A DNA stretch of 58,975 bases from Chitinispirillales bacterium ANBcel5 (GCA_029688955.1 JARUKZ010000026.1:1-58975), one strand, 5' to 3'; counted from the stretch's first letter, positions 1-9,601 are shown. The notes: generated from the sequence alone by a model not told the origin. Numbers and translations: made by a program.

Positions 1-63
1 TTATAATTTTTATAAATTATATTCTTTAATTTTGGGGCTAAAAATTGAAAGCAGGAATTCTGA

Positions 64-708
64 ATGAAATACAGGTATAGTGATATTACAAAACAGTTTA
101 TGAACAATGAACAGCAATTAAAGATAAAAAAGTGCAGGGTTGGGATTGGTGGTGCCGGTGGTCTTGGCTCCAATTGCGCATTAATTCTTGCAAGGTGCGG
201 GTTTGAAAACTTTGTAGTTGCCGACTATGATAGGGTTGAACTGACTAACCTCAACCGTCAAATCTATTTTCCTGCCCACATCGGTAAGTACAAGGTAGAT
301 TGTTTGAAGGAGATTCTTTTGACCCTGAACCCTGAGATGGCGGTGCAAACTCATAAGGTGAGAGTAGAGATGGATAATGGAGCAAAAATTTTCGGTGACT
401 GTGATATAATAGTTGAGGCCTTTGATGTACCCGAGTCAAAAGTGATGATGTTTGATTCGTTTTCGTGCTCAGGTAAAACACTGGTAACTGTAAGTGGGCT
501 TGGTGGTTACGGGGACAGCGACCGAATACAAGTTAGGAAGATCGGGGATCGCATATACATCATCGGGGATGAAAAAAGTGGACTTAGAGAGGATGTTAAA
601 CCGTTTGCACCCTGTGTTACCATTGCGGCGGCAAAGCAGGCCGATGTGGTTTTGAGTGTTGTTAACGGTATAGATCCTCTCCAAAAAAAAAATAAAACTA
701 TCGGTTAA
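64..708 (+). CDS. thiF: ThiF family 2 adenylyltransferase (sulfur carrier activation)
   Basis: Likely adenylates the C-terminus of the ThiS sulfur carrier for thiazole synthesis. At 214 aa it is the short single-domain form often called ThiF family 2. The Rossmann nucleotide-binding motif GAGGLGS lies near residues 30-36, followed by the acidic strand ADYDRVE and the E1-type segment LTNLNRQ. No CxxC zinc pairs are present, as is usual for the short family. The ATG follows an AGGA-type ribosome binding site. Its last 11 bases overlap the 3' end of the convergent fibro-slime gene. No thiS, thiG or thiH is visible here; upstream sequence is cut off by the window edge. The E1-like fold is certain; the ThiS partner is inferred. 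Confidence 0.85.
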   Translation: MKYRYSDITKQFMNNEQQLKIKKCRVGIGGAGGLGSNCALILARCGFENFVVADYDRVELTNLNRQIYFPAHIGKYKVDCLKEILLTLNPEMAVQTHKVRVEMDNGAKIFGDCDIIVEAFDVPESKVMMFDSFSCSGKTLVTVSGLGGYGDSDRIQVRKIGDRIYIIGDEKSGLREDVKPFAPCVTIAAAKQADVVLSVVNGIDPLQKKNKTIG

Positions 709-3700
709 CACCAATTAGAATTTTATGAACAGAGGTTTCTTCATCGATATCATCTTCTACCAAAACTACAATCAGGTAACTTCCGATTCCTACCGTCCTT
801 CCATTTGTATTTAAACCATTCCACTCGGTTTGTATTTTGTTTGAGTAAAGTTTGTTTTCTTTGATTTCTTTGTGTACGATATTCCCTACGTTATCATAAA
901 TGGTAATATTTGCAGAAAAATCTATATGTACCCTTGTTTTAGTGGAAGATGTAATATGGATCTGAAGTGACTCCTCTGCGGGGTCAAATGGATTAGGGCC
1001 GGCAAAAACCTCATATTCTGGTTTGGGTAGTCGGATTGCCAATGGTACTCTTTTGTTTGTGCTAATATCCTGTACATTTGAGTACAAATCTGCAACATTT
1101 GCTTCTGGATTTATCCAAACCGAATCGCCCTCCAGTGGGTACTCTATATCATTTAAGCTTCTGACAAGAAATGCCCATTCACTTCGGTTTGCTCTCAGTT
1201 GCTGAAGTTCCATAGAGTAATTCTGGTTGTGCTCGGTCTCTTCAAAGAGGAAAGGTGTTGAATGGGGAACATCCAACACCTCTTCTGAAAAGGTAATAAA
1301 GAGGGTATCGGTACAATAAGTATCTGAGTCGCAATAACTATACAGTGCAGATACTAAAACTGGTGCAGCACTGTCCTGCAGTGTTTGACTAGTAGTGAAA
1401 CTATCAAAACTGTTGAATTCTGCCCGGGCAACTAAATTTCCGGATGTTTGATCAATCAGTGTTTGGCTGAATGCATCGGTTAGATTAACTTCGATCTGTG
1501 TGCTGTCTTGTGTGTAGGAAAGCCGGTATTGCTCAATTGCCGGTGTTTTTGTTCCTTCAAAGCAGGTAAATTCAAGATTTGTTTCAGATAATAAAGGTGG
1601 TTTGGAAAAGGTAAGACGAGCGTAATCAACGATTCCATTTCCATTACTGTCTCTATAGTATCCGGAGAGCAAAAGAGGTGGTTTTCTTCTGATTTTAATT
1701 GGCACAGGACGATTTTCTGGGTGGGCACTGTTATCGTAAAAATCTGTAAGCGGGCCATCGGGATTGAATCGAATGCTATCCGTTTCAGAGATAGTGAGTT
1801 CTCTGGCACTGAGCAAAACCCCAATGGTATCTTGGTGTCGGGGAATCACATTGCTTACGTTAAGTATAAGTTCAGGCTCCTGGTCTTTTCGTAGAAGAAG
1901 CGATTCACCGCTAAGCGAGTTTAGCATAACCCTCTCGGTTAAGATGAGCAAAAGGGTATCTCTTTGCTGGTAATCTCCTTCAACAAGGATCGCTTCTTTT
2001 ATCAGGGGGCCCACACTATCAGCAACACTAAACGGTGTTGAGCGTATATTATTCTGATATATAGTTGTATAATGCATTCCCAGCATGTCTGTTGCAAATG
2101 TCGTTTGTTCTCTCTGATATGGTTGAGCTACATTGATTGTGATATGCGTGGAATCTAAGGGGTTAATAATCATCTCATCTGGTGTAAAAAGCTGACTGTT
2201 TTCTATTGATGGCCATGAGATTCTGATGGAATCCGGGGGTGATTCCAGTTCGTGGTCAAAGTAAATTTCAAACCTGTCGACCATTCCATAGCCATTGTCT
2301 GCATGAGCAGAGGCGTGTTCAATTGTGGGTATTATTATTCTCTCTGGAACTGTGAAATAGATTTCGCCCTCCTGAGACATGTCTTCTCTTAGATAGTAGG
2401 CGACGGTGTAGGTACCGGGTTCCAGGCTGGTTATCGAATTCTCATCTATAGTAATGCCTGTGAAATCTTCAGAAATAATGATCCCTCCATAGGATATACC
2501 TGAGGGTAGTTTGTGAGGGTCAGGATAGGAAGGCCCGGTTAGGGAAAAGTCCACTATTGCCTGCTGTACATCTGTTCTTGGATTATCATCATCACAATCT
2601 ATACAGGTCAGTTCACAGGATAACCCCTCTTTCTCTTCACGGGTAAAAAGGTCGTATTGTACAACCCCCTCGGAGAGGAAATCTGCTTTATAAAAAATTC
2701 TGCTTCTTGAGATCAGGTCAATAGAAGTAACAATTCTAAGGTTTGAACCCCAGCGGTGTCTTTCCACAAAAAAGAGATTAAAATCGTAGACTTCTCCTGG
2801 AACAAGGCCAAGAGTATCTAAATCCACCGCGCCGTATTCCGGATTATGAACACCCCCTATATCGACAACTAATTGGCTGTCGATAAACACCCATACATCA
2901 TCATCACCTCTGAATTCAAATGTTTGGCCTGGTTCGTACACAAACTGCGCAGGAACTTCCATTGAAAAATGAAAGTTGTTACCGCGTCCATCGTGGTCGA
3001 AATTAGGGTTAGGAATGGTTTGGGCACTATCCAGATATAGCCAATCATCAATAGGAAAAAAGTTAGGGTCATCTATCTCATAAAGACCCTCTTCGTTTCT
3101 GTGGAGAATAAGATTATGGCAAATTTCGTTGGTATATCCACCTTCGAAAACCTCTACGGTAAACCAGGATGCCAGATCGGTGTAACAATTGCTACTATCA
3201 ACATATGCCTGTACGGGTTTTCCATCTGGTCCAAGCCGCTCTTCTACCATACCAGTGACTAAACCGGTAACGCAAGCCTGGAAATCGGGATGGTTTTCGT
3301 TAATATCCCGTATGGTAGCAGCCAGTGCAATTACGTCGCATTTGCCAACGCGATTGGGGAAAGAGGAGGTAATTTGAAGTTCCCCACCTGGTTGAGACGG
3401 AAGAAGCCACAGTGTGTCATGTTCTTCTAAATGAAGTGCGGGATTTAAAAAATCACCATCCTGAAATCCTGCTTCCGAATAGATGGAACTGTCACGTGAG
3501 TTAATGAATTTAAACTCTAAAGAAGATGGGTCACCAAAGAGTCGGTAACTATGCCATCCACAATAATCGATCTGTGGTTCCATGCGTCTGATAGCCTCAT
3601 CGGGAAACTGTATTCTTGGAAATCCAAGATCCCATGGGTTAAAAAACATAACAACTCTGCTCTCCGGTTCACTAAACAGGAGCTCAGGGTCAGAATCGGG

Positions 3701-4087
3701 TGAAGAAACGCTGATCCATACCTGCTCAGCATTGGGATTCTGTTCAACAAGTGTGTTTAGAGCGATTCTTTGTGAGCCACCTCTGTATATCACTCTGTTA
3801 TCATGCTGATCATCGCCTGTGGGTATAACGCTCATGAATTCCAATCTGGAATGAGAGGTTGTATTTAAAAGTGTATGTTTATACCAGCCTGCGCCCTGGG
3901 CTTCCATCTCCTCTCCCGGCCACCATCCGGTTTCCTCTGAGAGGATGTATAGTGGGGTTTGCGAGCGTACCGGATCATCATACCATGGGCTTTGAAAGTG
4001 AATGGTAAGTTGAGAAAATGAATAAGAAGATATAAAAAAGAGCAGAAGAAAAGAACTTACCTTCACTCTATTTATGAGAAAAGACAT
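698..4087 (-). CDS. Secreted fibro-slime domain protein
   Basis: A roughly 1129-aa exported surface or extracellular protein. I chose the ATG at 4087 because it follows a GGGGGG ribosome binding site and opens directly into a signal peptide (SFLLLFFISSYSFSQ); a TTG at 4114 would add nine residues. Residues about 27-150 and 145-240 are two related beta-rich modules, each opening with an aromatic NPW/SPW motif. The fibro-slime domain follows at about 255-460, with its PA14-like core GDDDVWVFIDSQLVVDIGG. Several bacterial Ig-like segments come next. The last ~95 residues hold a FlgD-Ig or sorting-tail module (PNPFDP; WNGLNTNGR) that resembles the end of the protein at 49726-52161. Fibro-slime proteins were defined in Fibrobacter; binding to polysaccharide is inferred. 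No catalytic domain was seen. Confidence 0.82.
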   Translation of the reverse strand: MSFLINRVKVSSFLLLFFISSYSFSQLTIHFQSPWYDDPVRSQTPLYILSEETGWWPGEEMEAQGAGWYKHTLLNTTSHSRLEFMSVIPTGDDQHDNRVIYRGGSQRIALNTLVEQNPNAEQVWISVSSPDSDPELLFSEPESRVVMFFNPWDLGFPRIQFPDEAIRRMEPQIDYCGWHSYRLFGDPSSLEFKFINSRDSSIYSEAGFQDGDFLNPALHLEEHDTLWLLPSQPGGELQITSSFPNRVGKCDVIALAATIRDINENHPDFQACVTGLVTGMVEERLGPDGKPVQAYVDSSNCYTDLASWFTVEVFEGGYTNEICHNLILHRNEEGLYEIDDPNFFPIDDWLYLDSAQTIPNPNFDHDGRGNNFHFSMEVPAQFVYEPGQTFEFRGDDDVWVFIDSQLVVDIGGVHNPEYGAVDLDTLGLVPGEVYDFNLFFVERHRWGSNLRIVTSIDLISRSRIFYKADFLSEGVVQYDLFTREEKEGLSCELTCIDCDDDNPRTDVQQAIVDFSLTGPSYPDPHKLPSGISYGGIIISEDFTGITIDENSITSLEPGTYTVAYYLREDMSQEGEIYFTVPERIIIPTIEHASAHADNGYGMVDRFEIYFDHELESPPDSIRISWPSIENSQLFTPDEMIINPLDSTHITINVAQPYQREQTTFATDMLGMHYTTIYQNNIRSTPFSVADSVGPLIKEAILVEGDYQQRDTLLLILTERVMLNSLSGESLLLRKDQEPELILNVSNVIPRHQDTIGVLLSARELTISETDSIRFNPDGPLTDFYDNSAHPENRPVPIKIRRKPPLLLSGYYRDSNGNGIVDYARLTFSKPPLLSETNLEFTCFEGTKTPAIEQYRLSYTQDSTQIEVNLTDAFSQTLIDQTSGNLVARAEFNSFDSFTTSQTLQDSAAPVLVSALYSYCDSDTYCTDTLFITFSEEVLDVPHSTPFLFEETEHNQNYSMELQQLRANRSEWAFLVRSLNDIEYPLEGDSVWINPEANVADLYSNVQDISTNKRVPLAIRLPKPEYEVFAGPNPFDPAEESLQIHITSSTKTRVHIDFSANITIYDNVGNIVHKEIKENKLYSNKIQTEWNGLNTNGRTVGIGSYLIVVLVEDDIDEETSVHKILIGVNR

Positions 4088-4419
4088 GTGTGCCCCCCGT
4101 TTAATTTTGCGCAAAAGGGATAAAAACTCCCATATTTAGTATAATAATAAAAATTGCACTCTAATGCCCTATAAATAACTGTAATGGAGAAAAAAGTGTG
4201 GTCAGTGCAGTCAACGAATTCAAACGTGTGTTCACTGCTGCAAAAATAACGGAGTAGTTACAATGAGTCTCAGGGTTCTTGGGAACGAAAATTGTAAGTA
4301 GCAAAGGGAAGAAAGTGTCATCAAAGTAGTTATTTAAAGATTTTTGATCAGTGAGGTTGTTTGTTGGTATATTTAGTAATAAAGATATGGAATAGTAATC
4401 CAAATGAAAGAGGGAACAG
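4088..4419. other. Intergenic region, no gene seen
   Basis: This stretch separates the starts of two divergent genes, so promoters for both must lie here, but no clear -35/-10 pair was found. It is AT-rich. An 80-codon reading frame on the minus strand shows no ribosome binding site or recognisable sequence and was not called. An A/G-rich stretch (GAAAGAGGGA) just before 4420 serves as the ribosome binding site of the next gene. Confidence 0.5.
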
Positions 4420-4755
4420 ATGGCAATATTTGCAATATGTGTGTCGGTTTCTATTGTTCTTATGGTTCTTTTTGTTTTTATTAATCACCCCTATTATAAG
4501 CTTACGTATGGCCAAAAAGCATCAAGGATTATTACCAGAACCCTTCTGCTAAACAGTGCAGCACTTTTGATTGGTTGGGCTCCGGTTGTTCATTTCTGGC
4601 CAACATTTAGTCTAAGATACCTTTTACCATTTGCCAGCATAATAGGGGCACTTGGCTGTGTTGGCAGTAGGTTTATTTATCATGAATTAATTCCTGAGGA
4701 ACTTGCCCGGCGACTTCTTGAGCTGGTTGAAGAAAAATCAAAAGAGCGGGTGTGA
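4420..4755 (+). CDS. Small membrane protein of unknown function
   Basis: A 111-aa protein I do not recognise. It has three likely transmembrane stretches: residues 2-21, about 41-58 and about 66-84. A short charged, helical tail (EELARRLLELVEEKSKERV) would face the cytoplasm. The AGAGGGAAC upstream of the ATG is a plausible ribosome binding site. It stands alone, divergent from the fibro-slime gene and 140 nt before the asparagine-synthase-like gene. A strong inverted repeat covers its last codons and stop, so its transcript probably ends there. Confidence 0.65.
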   Translation: MAIFAICVSVSIVLMVLFVFINHPYYKLTYGQKASRIITRTLLLNSAALLIGWAPVVHFWPTFSLRYLLPFASIIGALGCVGSRFIYHELIPEELARRLLELVEEKSKERV

Positions 4756-4782
4756 GGTTAATCCCTTGCTCTTTTGATTTTT
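4733..4782 (+). terminator. Terminator hairpin overlapping a stop codon
   Basis: The 15-bp arms AAAAATCAAAAGAGC (4733-4747) and GCTCTTTTGATTTTT (4768-4782) are perfect reverse complements with a 20-nt loop that can add a GGG/CCC pair. The A-rich and T-rich ends let it work as a bidirectional Rho-independent terminator. The left arm is made of the last codons of the membrane protein gene and the stop codon lies in the loop. Confidence 0.7.
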
Positions 4783-4895
4783 ATGCGCTTAAAGGTACTA
4801 TACCCCCCCTTTCCCTACACAGGTACTTCTTTTGCTCTGATTATGTAGGTAAACTATGTGAATCTGATTAGGTATATAAATCGGGAGCAAGGGAG

Positions 4896-6425
4896 ATGGA
4901 TCTGCAAAGGTATCTGTTTAGACGTCAGTATATAATTGGACCTCACTATGCAAAGGGATTGGAAGGCTGGAAGCAGCTAAAGATAGAGGATAATTTATTT
5001 CTAACCGCACATCCTGATCTCTCGGTAACAACGATTGGTGGAGATGGTTGTTTTCTTTTGCTCTTGGGCTATATTCTTGATCCACTTAACCCTCAATATA
5101 ACGACACTCAAATACTTTCTGAGATGTTTAGCGATTTTGATACGTTTGAAGACATTTTCGAAAAAATTGATCATTTGGGTGGACGGTATGTACTGATTGC
5201 CGGCAAAGATAAACAAATAAAAGCTTTTAATGATTGTGCGGGGTTCAGACAACTTTTTTTTCATACAGACCTTGCCGGCAAAATGTGGTGTGCCGGACAG
5301 CCTTCACTTCTTGCTGAACAGTGTGGGATTGCTATTGACCTAAAAATACGCAACCAATTCTTTTCACTCCCACTTTTCACTAAAAATCTTGAACATTGGT
5401 ATCCTGCCGGCTTCACCATTTATAAAAAGGTATATCATCTGCAGCCCAATCACTTTCTGGACATGAAAACCGGTTCGGTGAAACGTTATTGGCCCAGAAG
5501 GCCTATAAACTCCTTTTCTTTAGATACCAGTATAGAATATAGCTGCAGCATCCTTAGAGGTATGATGGAAAGTGCTGTTAACAGGTTTGAAGTTGCAGTG
5601 GCCCTTACTGCTGGGCTTGATAGTAGGATAATTTTTGCTGCATCCAGAGATGTTTATGAGCGGTTATTCTTTTTTACCCATACTAATCAACGGTTATCAT
5701 TAAATGACCCGGACATTACCATTCCTTCTCAAATGCTTTCTTATTTTGGGCTCAAACACAATCTTGTATACCATTTTCCAAAAGTAGAGAGAGAATTTGC
5801 TAACCTTATGAACAGAAATGTCGTTACAGCAAGATCAACAAAGATTTGTAATGCTTATACTATGTATAATTTCTTTAATGAAATTGGGCGGGAAATGGTC
5901 GTAACCAACGGTGTGGTGGGAGAGATGACGCGTAGTTTTTACTTTCTGCCAAAGAGCGTAAAGCTCAATGGATATCTTTTGGCTATGATTTCAGGAATGG
6001 GTGGATGTGAACTGGTCACCTCTGCTTTTACTGATTGGTTGAGGTCTGCAAAAGAGGTAATTAAAGATCATGATAATCTCCTCAATCTGTTTTACTGGGA
6101 GCAGCGCAACGGAAACTGGGCTGCGATGTCTTACAGCGAGTATGATATAGCGTTTGAAAGCCTTTCACCACTTAATTGCAGAAAGCTGGTGGAGGTTAGT
6201 ATGGGGCTTAAACCTATTTTAAAAAACCAACCTGATTATCGTTTCCACAAAGGATTAATTCGCAGAATGTGGCCCGAAGTATTAAACTGGGATATTAATC
6301 CGGCTCCTAACAGGCTGCGGTCAACGCTAAGGAGTTTAAAGCGTACTAAAGCTCATTCACTGGTGAAAACTATACGGTTATTTCCCTATTCTGCAAAAGG
6401 AATGGTTTTATCCAAGAGTAAGTAG
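4896..6425 (+). CDS. Asparagine-synthase-like (PP-loop) protein
   Basis: A 509-aa protein with the two-part layout of asparagine synthase B. Residues 1-190 resemble the glutaminase-like domain but lack the N-terminal nucleophile Cys2 (MDLQ...), so glutamine hydrolysis is unlikely. Residues 215-500 form the ATP-pyrophosphatase synthase domain, with a PP-loop near 236-244 reading ALTAGLDSR rather than the usual SGGxDS. Such proteins occur in capsule/exopolysaccharide and peptide-tailoring loci, where they form amides or rearranged bonds rather than asparagine. The start follows GGGAGCAAGGGAG. It opens the run of co-directional genes through 16332, although the 238-nt gap before hemA may hold a separate promoter. 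Confidence 0.7.
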   Translation: MDLQRYLFRRQYIIGPHYAKGLEGWKQLKIEDNLFLTAHPDLSVTTIGGDGCFLLLLGYILDPLNPQYNDTQILSEMFSDFDTFEDIFEKIDHLGGRYVLIAGKDKQIKAFNDCAGFRQLFFHTDLAGKMWCAGQPSLLAEQCGIAIDLKIRNQFFSLPLFTKNLEHWYPAGFTIYKKVYHLQPNHFLDMKTGSVKRYWPRRPINSFSLDTSIEYSCSILRGMMESAVNRFEVAVALTAGLDSRIIFAASRDVYERLFFFTHTNQRLSLNDPDITIPSQMLSYFGLKHNLVYHFPKVEREFANLMNRNVVTARSTKICNAYTMYNFFNEIGREMVVTNGVVGEMTRSFYFLPKSVKLNGYLLAMISGMGGCELVTSAFTDWLRSAKEVIKDHDNLLNLFYWEQRNGNWAAMSYSEYDIAFESLSPLNCRKLVEVSMGLKPILKNQPDYRFHKGLIRRMWPEVLNWDINPAPNRLRSTLRSLKRTKAHSLVKTIRLFPYSAKGMVLSKSK

Positions 6426-6663
6426 CTATTTCCCAATCTTTCCTTAAAACACCCAGTATAATAGTAAGTAAATTAGTGGTATAAAAATTGCCCTAATAAT
6501 TGATAGCTTACTGTTATTTAAAAATATACACACTAAGCATTTTCTATTTGCAAGAAAAAATCACTATGTTCTCAATTAGCTTCTATAGTATTTCCATATT
6601 TTTATTAAGACAGATATAGTAAATACAAAGCCAAAAAGTTAACAATATAATTAGGGGAAAACT

Positions 6664-7866
6664 ATGTTGTTTGGTGTTGTGGGACTAAATTTTAGAACTG
6701 CACCTATAGAAATCAGAGAAAAACTTTCTTTTGGCAATGATGAAATTTGCAGTGCCCTTGGCTTGCTTAGAGCCAAAGAGGAAGTACTGGAGTGTTTTAT
6801 ACTTTCTACCTGTAACAGAGTAGAAATATATGCATTGTTGCGGGAGTCGAGACTTGGATTGTTTGAGGATTTTTTTCGGGATTTTCATAAGTTTGAGGGT
6901 AATCTCAGTGGTATCATCTATCATAAACAGAATCTTGAAGCGGTGAGGCATCTTTGTTATGTGGCATCGGGACTGGATTCAATGATTATTGGGGAGTCAC
7001 AAATTTTTGGTCAGATTAAGGATGCTTATGCAAAAGCACAGAAGTGTGGTACTGCAGGATATGCCTTTGATCATTTGATGGCACAGGTATTTAGTACTGT
7101 AAAAAAAATCCGTTCAAAAACTAAAATTGGTCAAAGTAATGTTTCTGTGAGTTATTCGGCGGTTAAACTTGCTAAGGGGGTATTTAATGAAATCGAAAAC
7201 AGGTGTGTTTTGATCCTTGGGGCAGGAGAGATGGGAGAGTTAACAGTTAGAAATCTCATAAGCAGTGGTGTAAGTAATGTGATGGTTGCTAACAGAACCT
7301 TTACCAGGGCAGTTGAGCTTGCAGATAAGTTTAAGGGGACTGCTGTGATGCTGCATGAGATTAGGGAATATGTTCCAAAGGCAGATATCGTGATCTCTTC
7401 AATAGCTACCCCCGATTATGTTATTAAAAAAACAGATGTTGAAGAGATTTTAAAGAGAAGAAACCGGGAACCATTATTTATAGTTGATATATCGGTTCCA
7501 AGGAGTATAGATCCCGATTGCACTAATGTTGAAATGTGTCATTTATATAACATCGATGACTTAAAAGCTTTTAGCAATACTAATCTTCATTTGAGAAATA
7601 TTGAGTCAAAAAAGGCAAAGGAAATAATTGAGTCAAAAATTGGCGATATGTATAGCTACATTCAGTCCCATGATATTATTCCTACAATGATCTCAATTAG
7701 AACAAGAGCTGAAGAGATAAGAAAAACCTGTATAGAATCTATGAAACTTGCAGAAGACCAGAGATCAGGAGTTGATAGTTTAACAAAAAACATTGTAAAT
7801 AAAGTATTACATCATTCAGAAAGTAAGTTTAGGGATTATACGAATACTATCAGAACAAGTAGATAG
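6664..7866 (+). CDS. hemA: Glutamyl-tRNA reductase
   Basis: Reduces glutamyl-tRNA(Glu) to glutamate-1-semialdehyde with NADPH, the first committed step of C5-route tetrapyrrole synthesis. The N-terminal motif GLNFRTAPIEIREKL is present; STCNRVEIYA contains the nucleophile Cys50; GLDSMIIGESQIFGQIKDAY lies near 103-122. The NADPH-binding motif VLILGAGEMG follows at about 182-191, and the dimerisation helix ends in an LTKNIVNKVLHH segment. At 400 aa it is near normal length. AGGGGAAAACT precedes the ATG. Of the other early heme enzymes only hemB is nearby, separated from it by an AMP-ligase gene; no hemL, hemC or hemD is present in this window. Confidence 0.95.
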   Translation: MLFGVVGLNFRTAPIEIREKLSFGNDEICSALGLLRAKEEVLECFILSTCNRVEIYALLRESRLGLFEDFFRDFHKFEGNLSGIIYHKQNLEAVRHLCYVASGLDSMIIGESQIFGQIKDAYAKAQKCGTAGYAFDHLMAQVFSTVKKIRSKTKIGQSNVSVSYSAVKLAKGVFNEIENRCVLILGAGEMGELTVRNLISSGVSNVMVANRTFTRAVELADKFKGTAVMLHEIREYVPKADIVISSIATPDYVIKKTDVEEILKRRNREPLFIVDISVPRSIDPDCTNVEMCHLYNIDDLKAFSNTNLHLRNIESKKAKEIIESKIGDMYSYIQSHDIIPTMISIRTRAEEIRKTCIESMKLAEDQRSGVDSLTKNIVNKVLHHSESKFRDYTNTIRTSR

Positions 7867-7951
7867 ATATAATCAATTGGAAAATAAATTGCATAATACA
7901 GTAATATATGAAAGAAAACTAAAGAAACCTCAACATTGAGAGCAAGTACAA

Positions 7952-9601
7952 ATGAAAAAGTATATACGATTTATATCTGGCCTCAATACCTTTTTAAAGG
8001 GAAGGTTATCTGCGCCCGAAGCATATCAGGGTGCACAAAATCTACTAAAAGACAGAATCGCGAAAAGAGATGAAAATTTTTTAAACATAGTTGATAAGGG
8101 GATCTTTTCCTATTCTAAAAGCCCCTATAAAATGCTTCTGGAGCCAAAGAAAATAGCATACAGAGATATTAAAAACAAGGTAGAGAGTGAAGGAATCGAA
8201 AATACTCTTGAGTGGCTCAAATCGGAGGAAGTCTATTTTACCGTTGATGAATTCAAGGGAAAAGTACCAGTGAAAAGAAATGGGGTTGAGTTTGTGTGTA
8301 AAGAGTCGATGTTTGATAACCCGTTTCTTTCAACGGCATATGAGGTGAGAAGCGGAGCCACGCGCAGTGCCGGGACCAGAGTTAGAATAGATTTTGACTA
8401 TTTAAGCCAAAGATCACTGTATGATGCGTATCTTCTGCATCTGCACGGGTCATTAACAGTACCCATCGCCAACTGGTTTCCACTTTTTCCAGGTGCTCCG
8501 GGGATCAATTCTTCCCTGAGATTCAGTCGTATTGGTAACCCGCCTCAAAAATGGTTTTCTCAGGTAGAAAAGGCACAGATCAAGGTCAACTGGGAGAAAA
8601 CATGGGGAACAGAGCTGATATTTTTCATGAGCAGGCTTCATGGCATGTCACTGGCAAAACCTGAATATGTAAGTTTAAACCATGCTCATAAAATCGCCAG
8701 GTGGGCTTCAGCGATGTTAGATCACTATCCCAATTGTGTAATTTATACCTTTGCCACTTCAGCTGTACGTGTATGTATGGCTGCTAAAGAGAATGGATAC
8801 AATATAAAAGGGACACGTTTTCTTGTTACAGGAGAAACGCTTACAGGGCAGAAGAGAAAAGAGATTGAATCGGTTGGGGCTGTTGCAATCCCGGTATATG
8901 GAATAAGTGAGGCTGGGGTGATTGCTGCTGGGTGTGAAAAACATAATAATTGTTCTTCAAGTCACGGTGGAAGTGATCATTGTCATCTATATAAAGATAC
9001 CACGGCAGTAATAACTCACAAGCAAAGAGTACCCCACTTTGATCTGATAGTTGATTCCTTTTTGTTTTCTTCTCTTTTATACGAATCACCAAAGCTTCTA
9101 TTAAATGTTGGTATGGGAGATTATGGTTCTGTTTATACAAAGGCTACCAATTGTGGATTTGGTAAAATAGGTTTTGATACTCATATTACCAATATTAAAA
9201 GCTATGAAAAGCTCACCGGGGAAGGGGTAACATTCGTTGATACAGATTTCATTAGAATAATAGAGAAAGATTTGCCTTCAAAGTTTGGAGGAAGCAGCAC
9301 AGACTATCAACTTGTTGAGGAGGAAGATGAGAAAGGATTCAACAGACTACGACTCTTTGTAAGTCCGACACTGGGTACAATTAGAGAAGATGAATTAGTT
9401 ACATTTTTTATGAATTCTTTAAAACAAAGTGAAAGTAGTCCGGAATCATGGGCACAGTCTGGATCTGAAATGTGGAATCAGGCACGAACCATACGAATAA
9501 AAAGAGAGCATCCCGCTACAACTCCCAGTGGAAAAATTTTACCTTTTCATATTCAGTCAAACGCACCTGCTAATTTAAAAAGAATAACAAAAGGGGAATA
9601 A
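7952..9601 (+). CDS. PaaK-like adenylate-forming enzyme
   Basis: A 549-aa member of the phenylacetate-CoA ligase-like AMP-forming family, which activates carboxylic acids (often aromatic) as acyl-adenylates. Visible motifs: the phosphate-loop-like SGATRSAGTRVRI (134-146), YGISEAG (316-322), and a PaaK-like C-terminal part with the DTDFIRI segment. Between them a Cys/His-rich loop (Cys328, His331, Cys334, His338, His343, Cys344, His345) could bind zinc. It is longer than the ~430 aa of typical PaaK because of an N-terminal extension. Its stop lies 2 nt before hemB, so the two are co-transcribed. The substrate is unknown; with UbiD/UbiX downstream an aromatic or heteroaromatic acid is plausible. 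Confidence 0.75.
   Translation: MKKYIRFISGLNTFLKGRLSAPEAYQGAQNLLKDRIAKRDENFLNIVDKGIFSYSKSPYKMLLEPKKIAYRDIKNKVESEGIENTLEWLKSEEVYFTVDEFKGKVPVKRNGVEFVCKESMFDNPFLSTAYEVRSGATRSAGTRVRIDFDYLSQRSLYDAYLLHLHGSLTVPIANWFPLFPGAPGINSSLRFSRIGNPPQKWFSQVEKAQIKVNWEKTWGTELIFFMSRLHGMSLAKPEYVSLNHAHKIARWASAMLDHYPNCVIYTFATSAVRVCMAAKENGYNIKGTRFLVTGETLTGQKRKEIESVGAVAIPVYGISEAGVIAAGCEKHNNCSSSHGGSDHCHLYKDTTAVITHKQRVPHFDLIVDSFLFSSLLYESPKLLLNVGMGDYGSVYTKATNCGFGKIGFDTHITNIKSYEKLTGEGVTFVDTDFIRIIEKDLPSKFGGSSTDYQLVEEEDEKGFNRLRLFVSPTLGTIREDELVTFFMNSLKQSESSPESWAQSGSEMWNQARTIRIKREHPATTPSGKILPFHIQSNAPANLKRITKGE

Noticed and set aside
4161..4403. 80-codon frame on the minus strand
   Set aside because: No ribosome binding site, no recognisable sequence and unusual composition; likely chance in AT-rich DNA.
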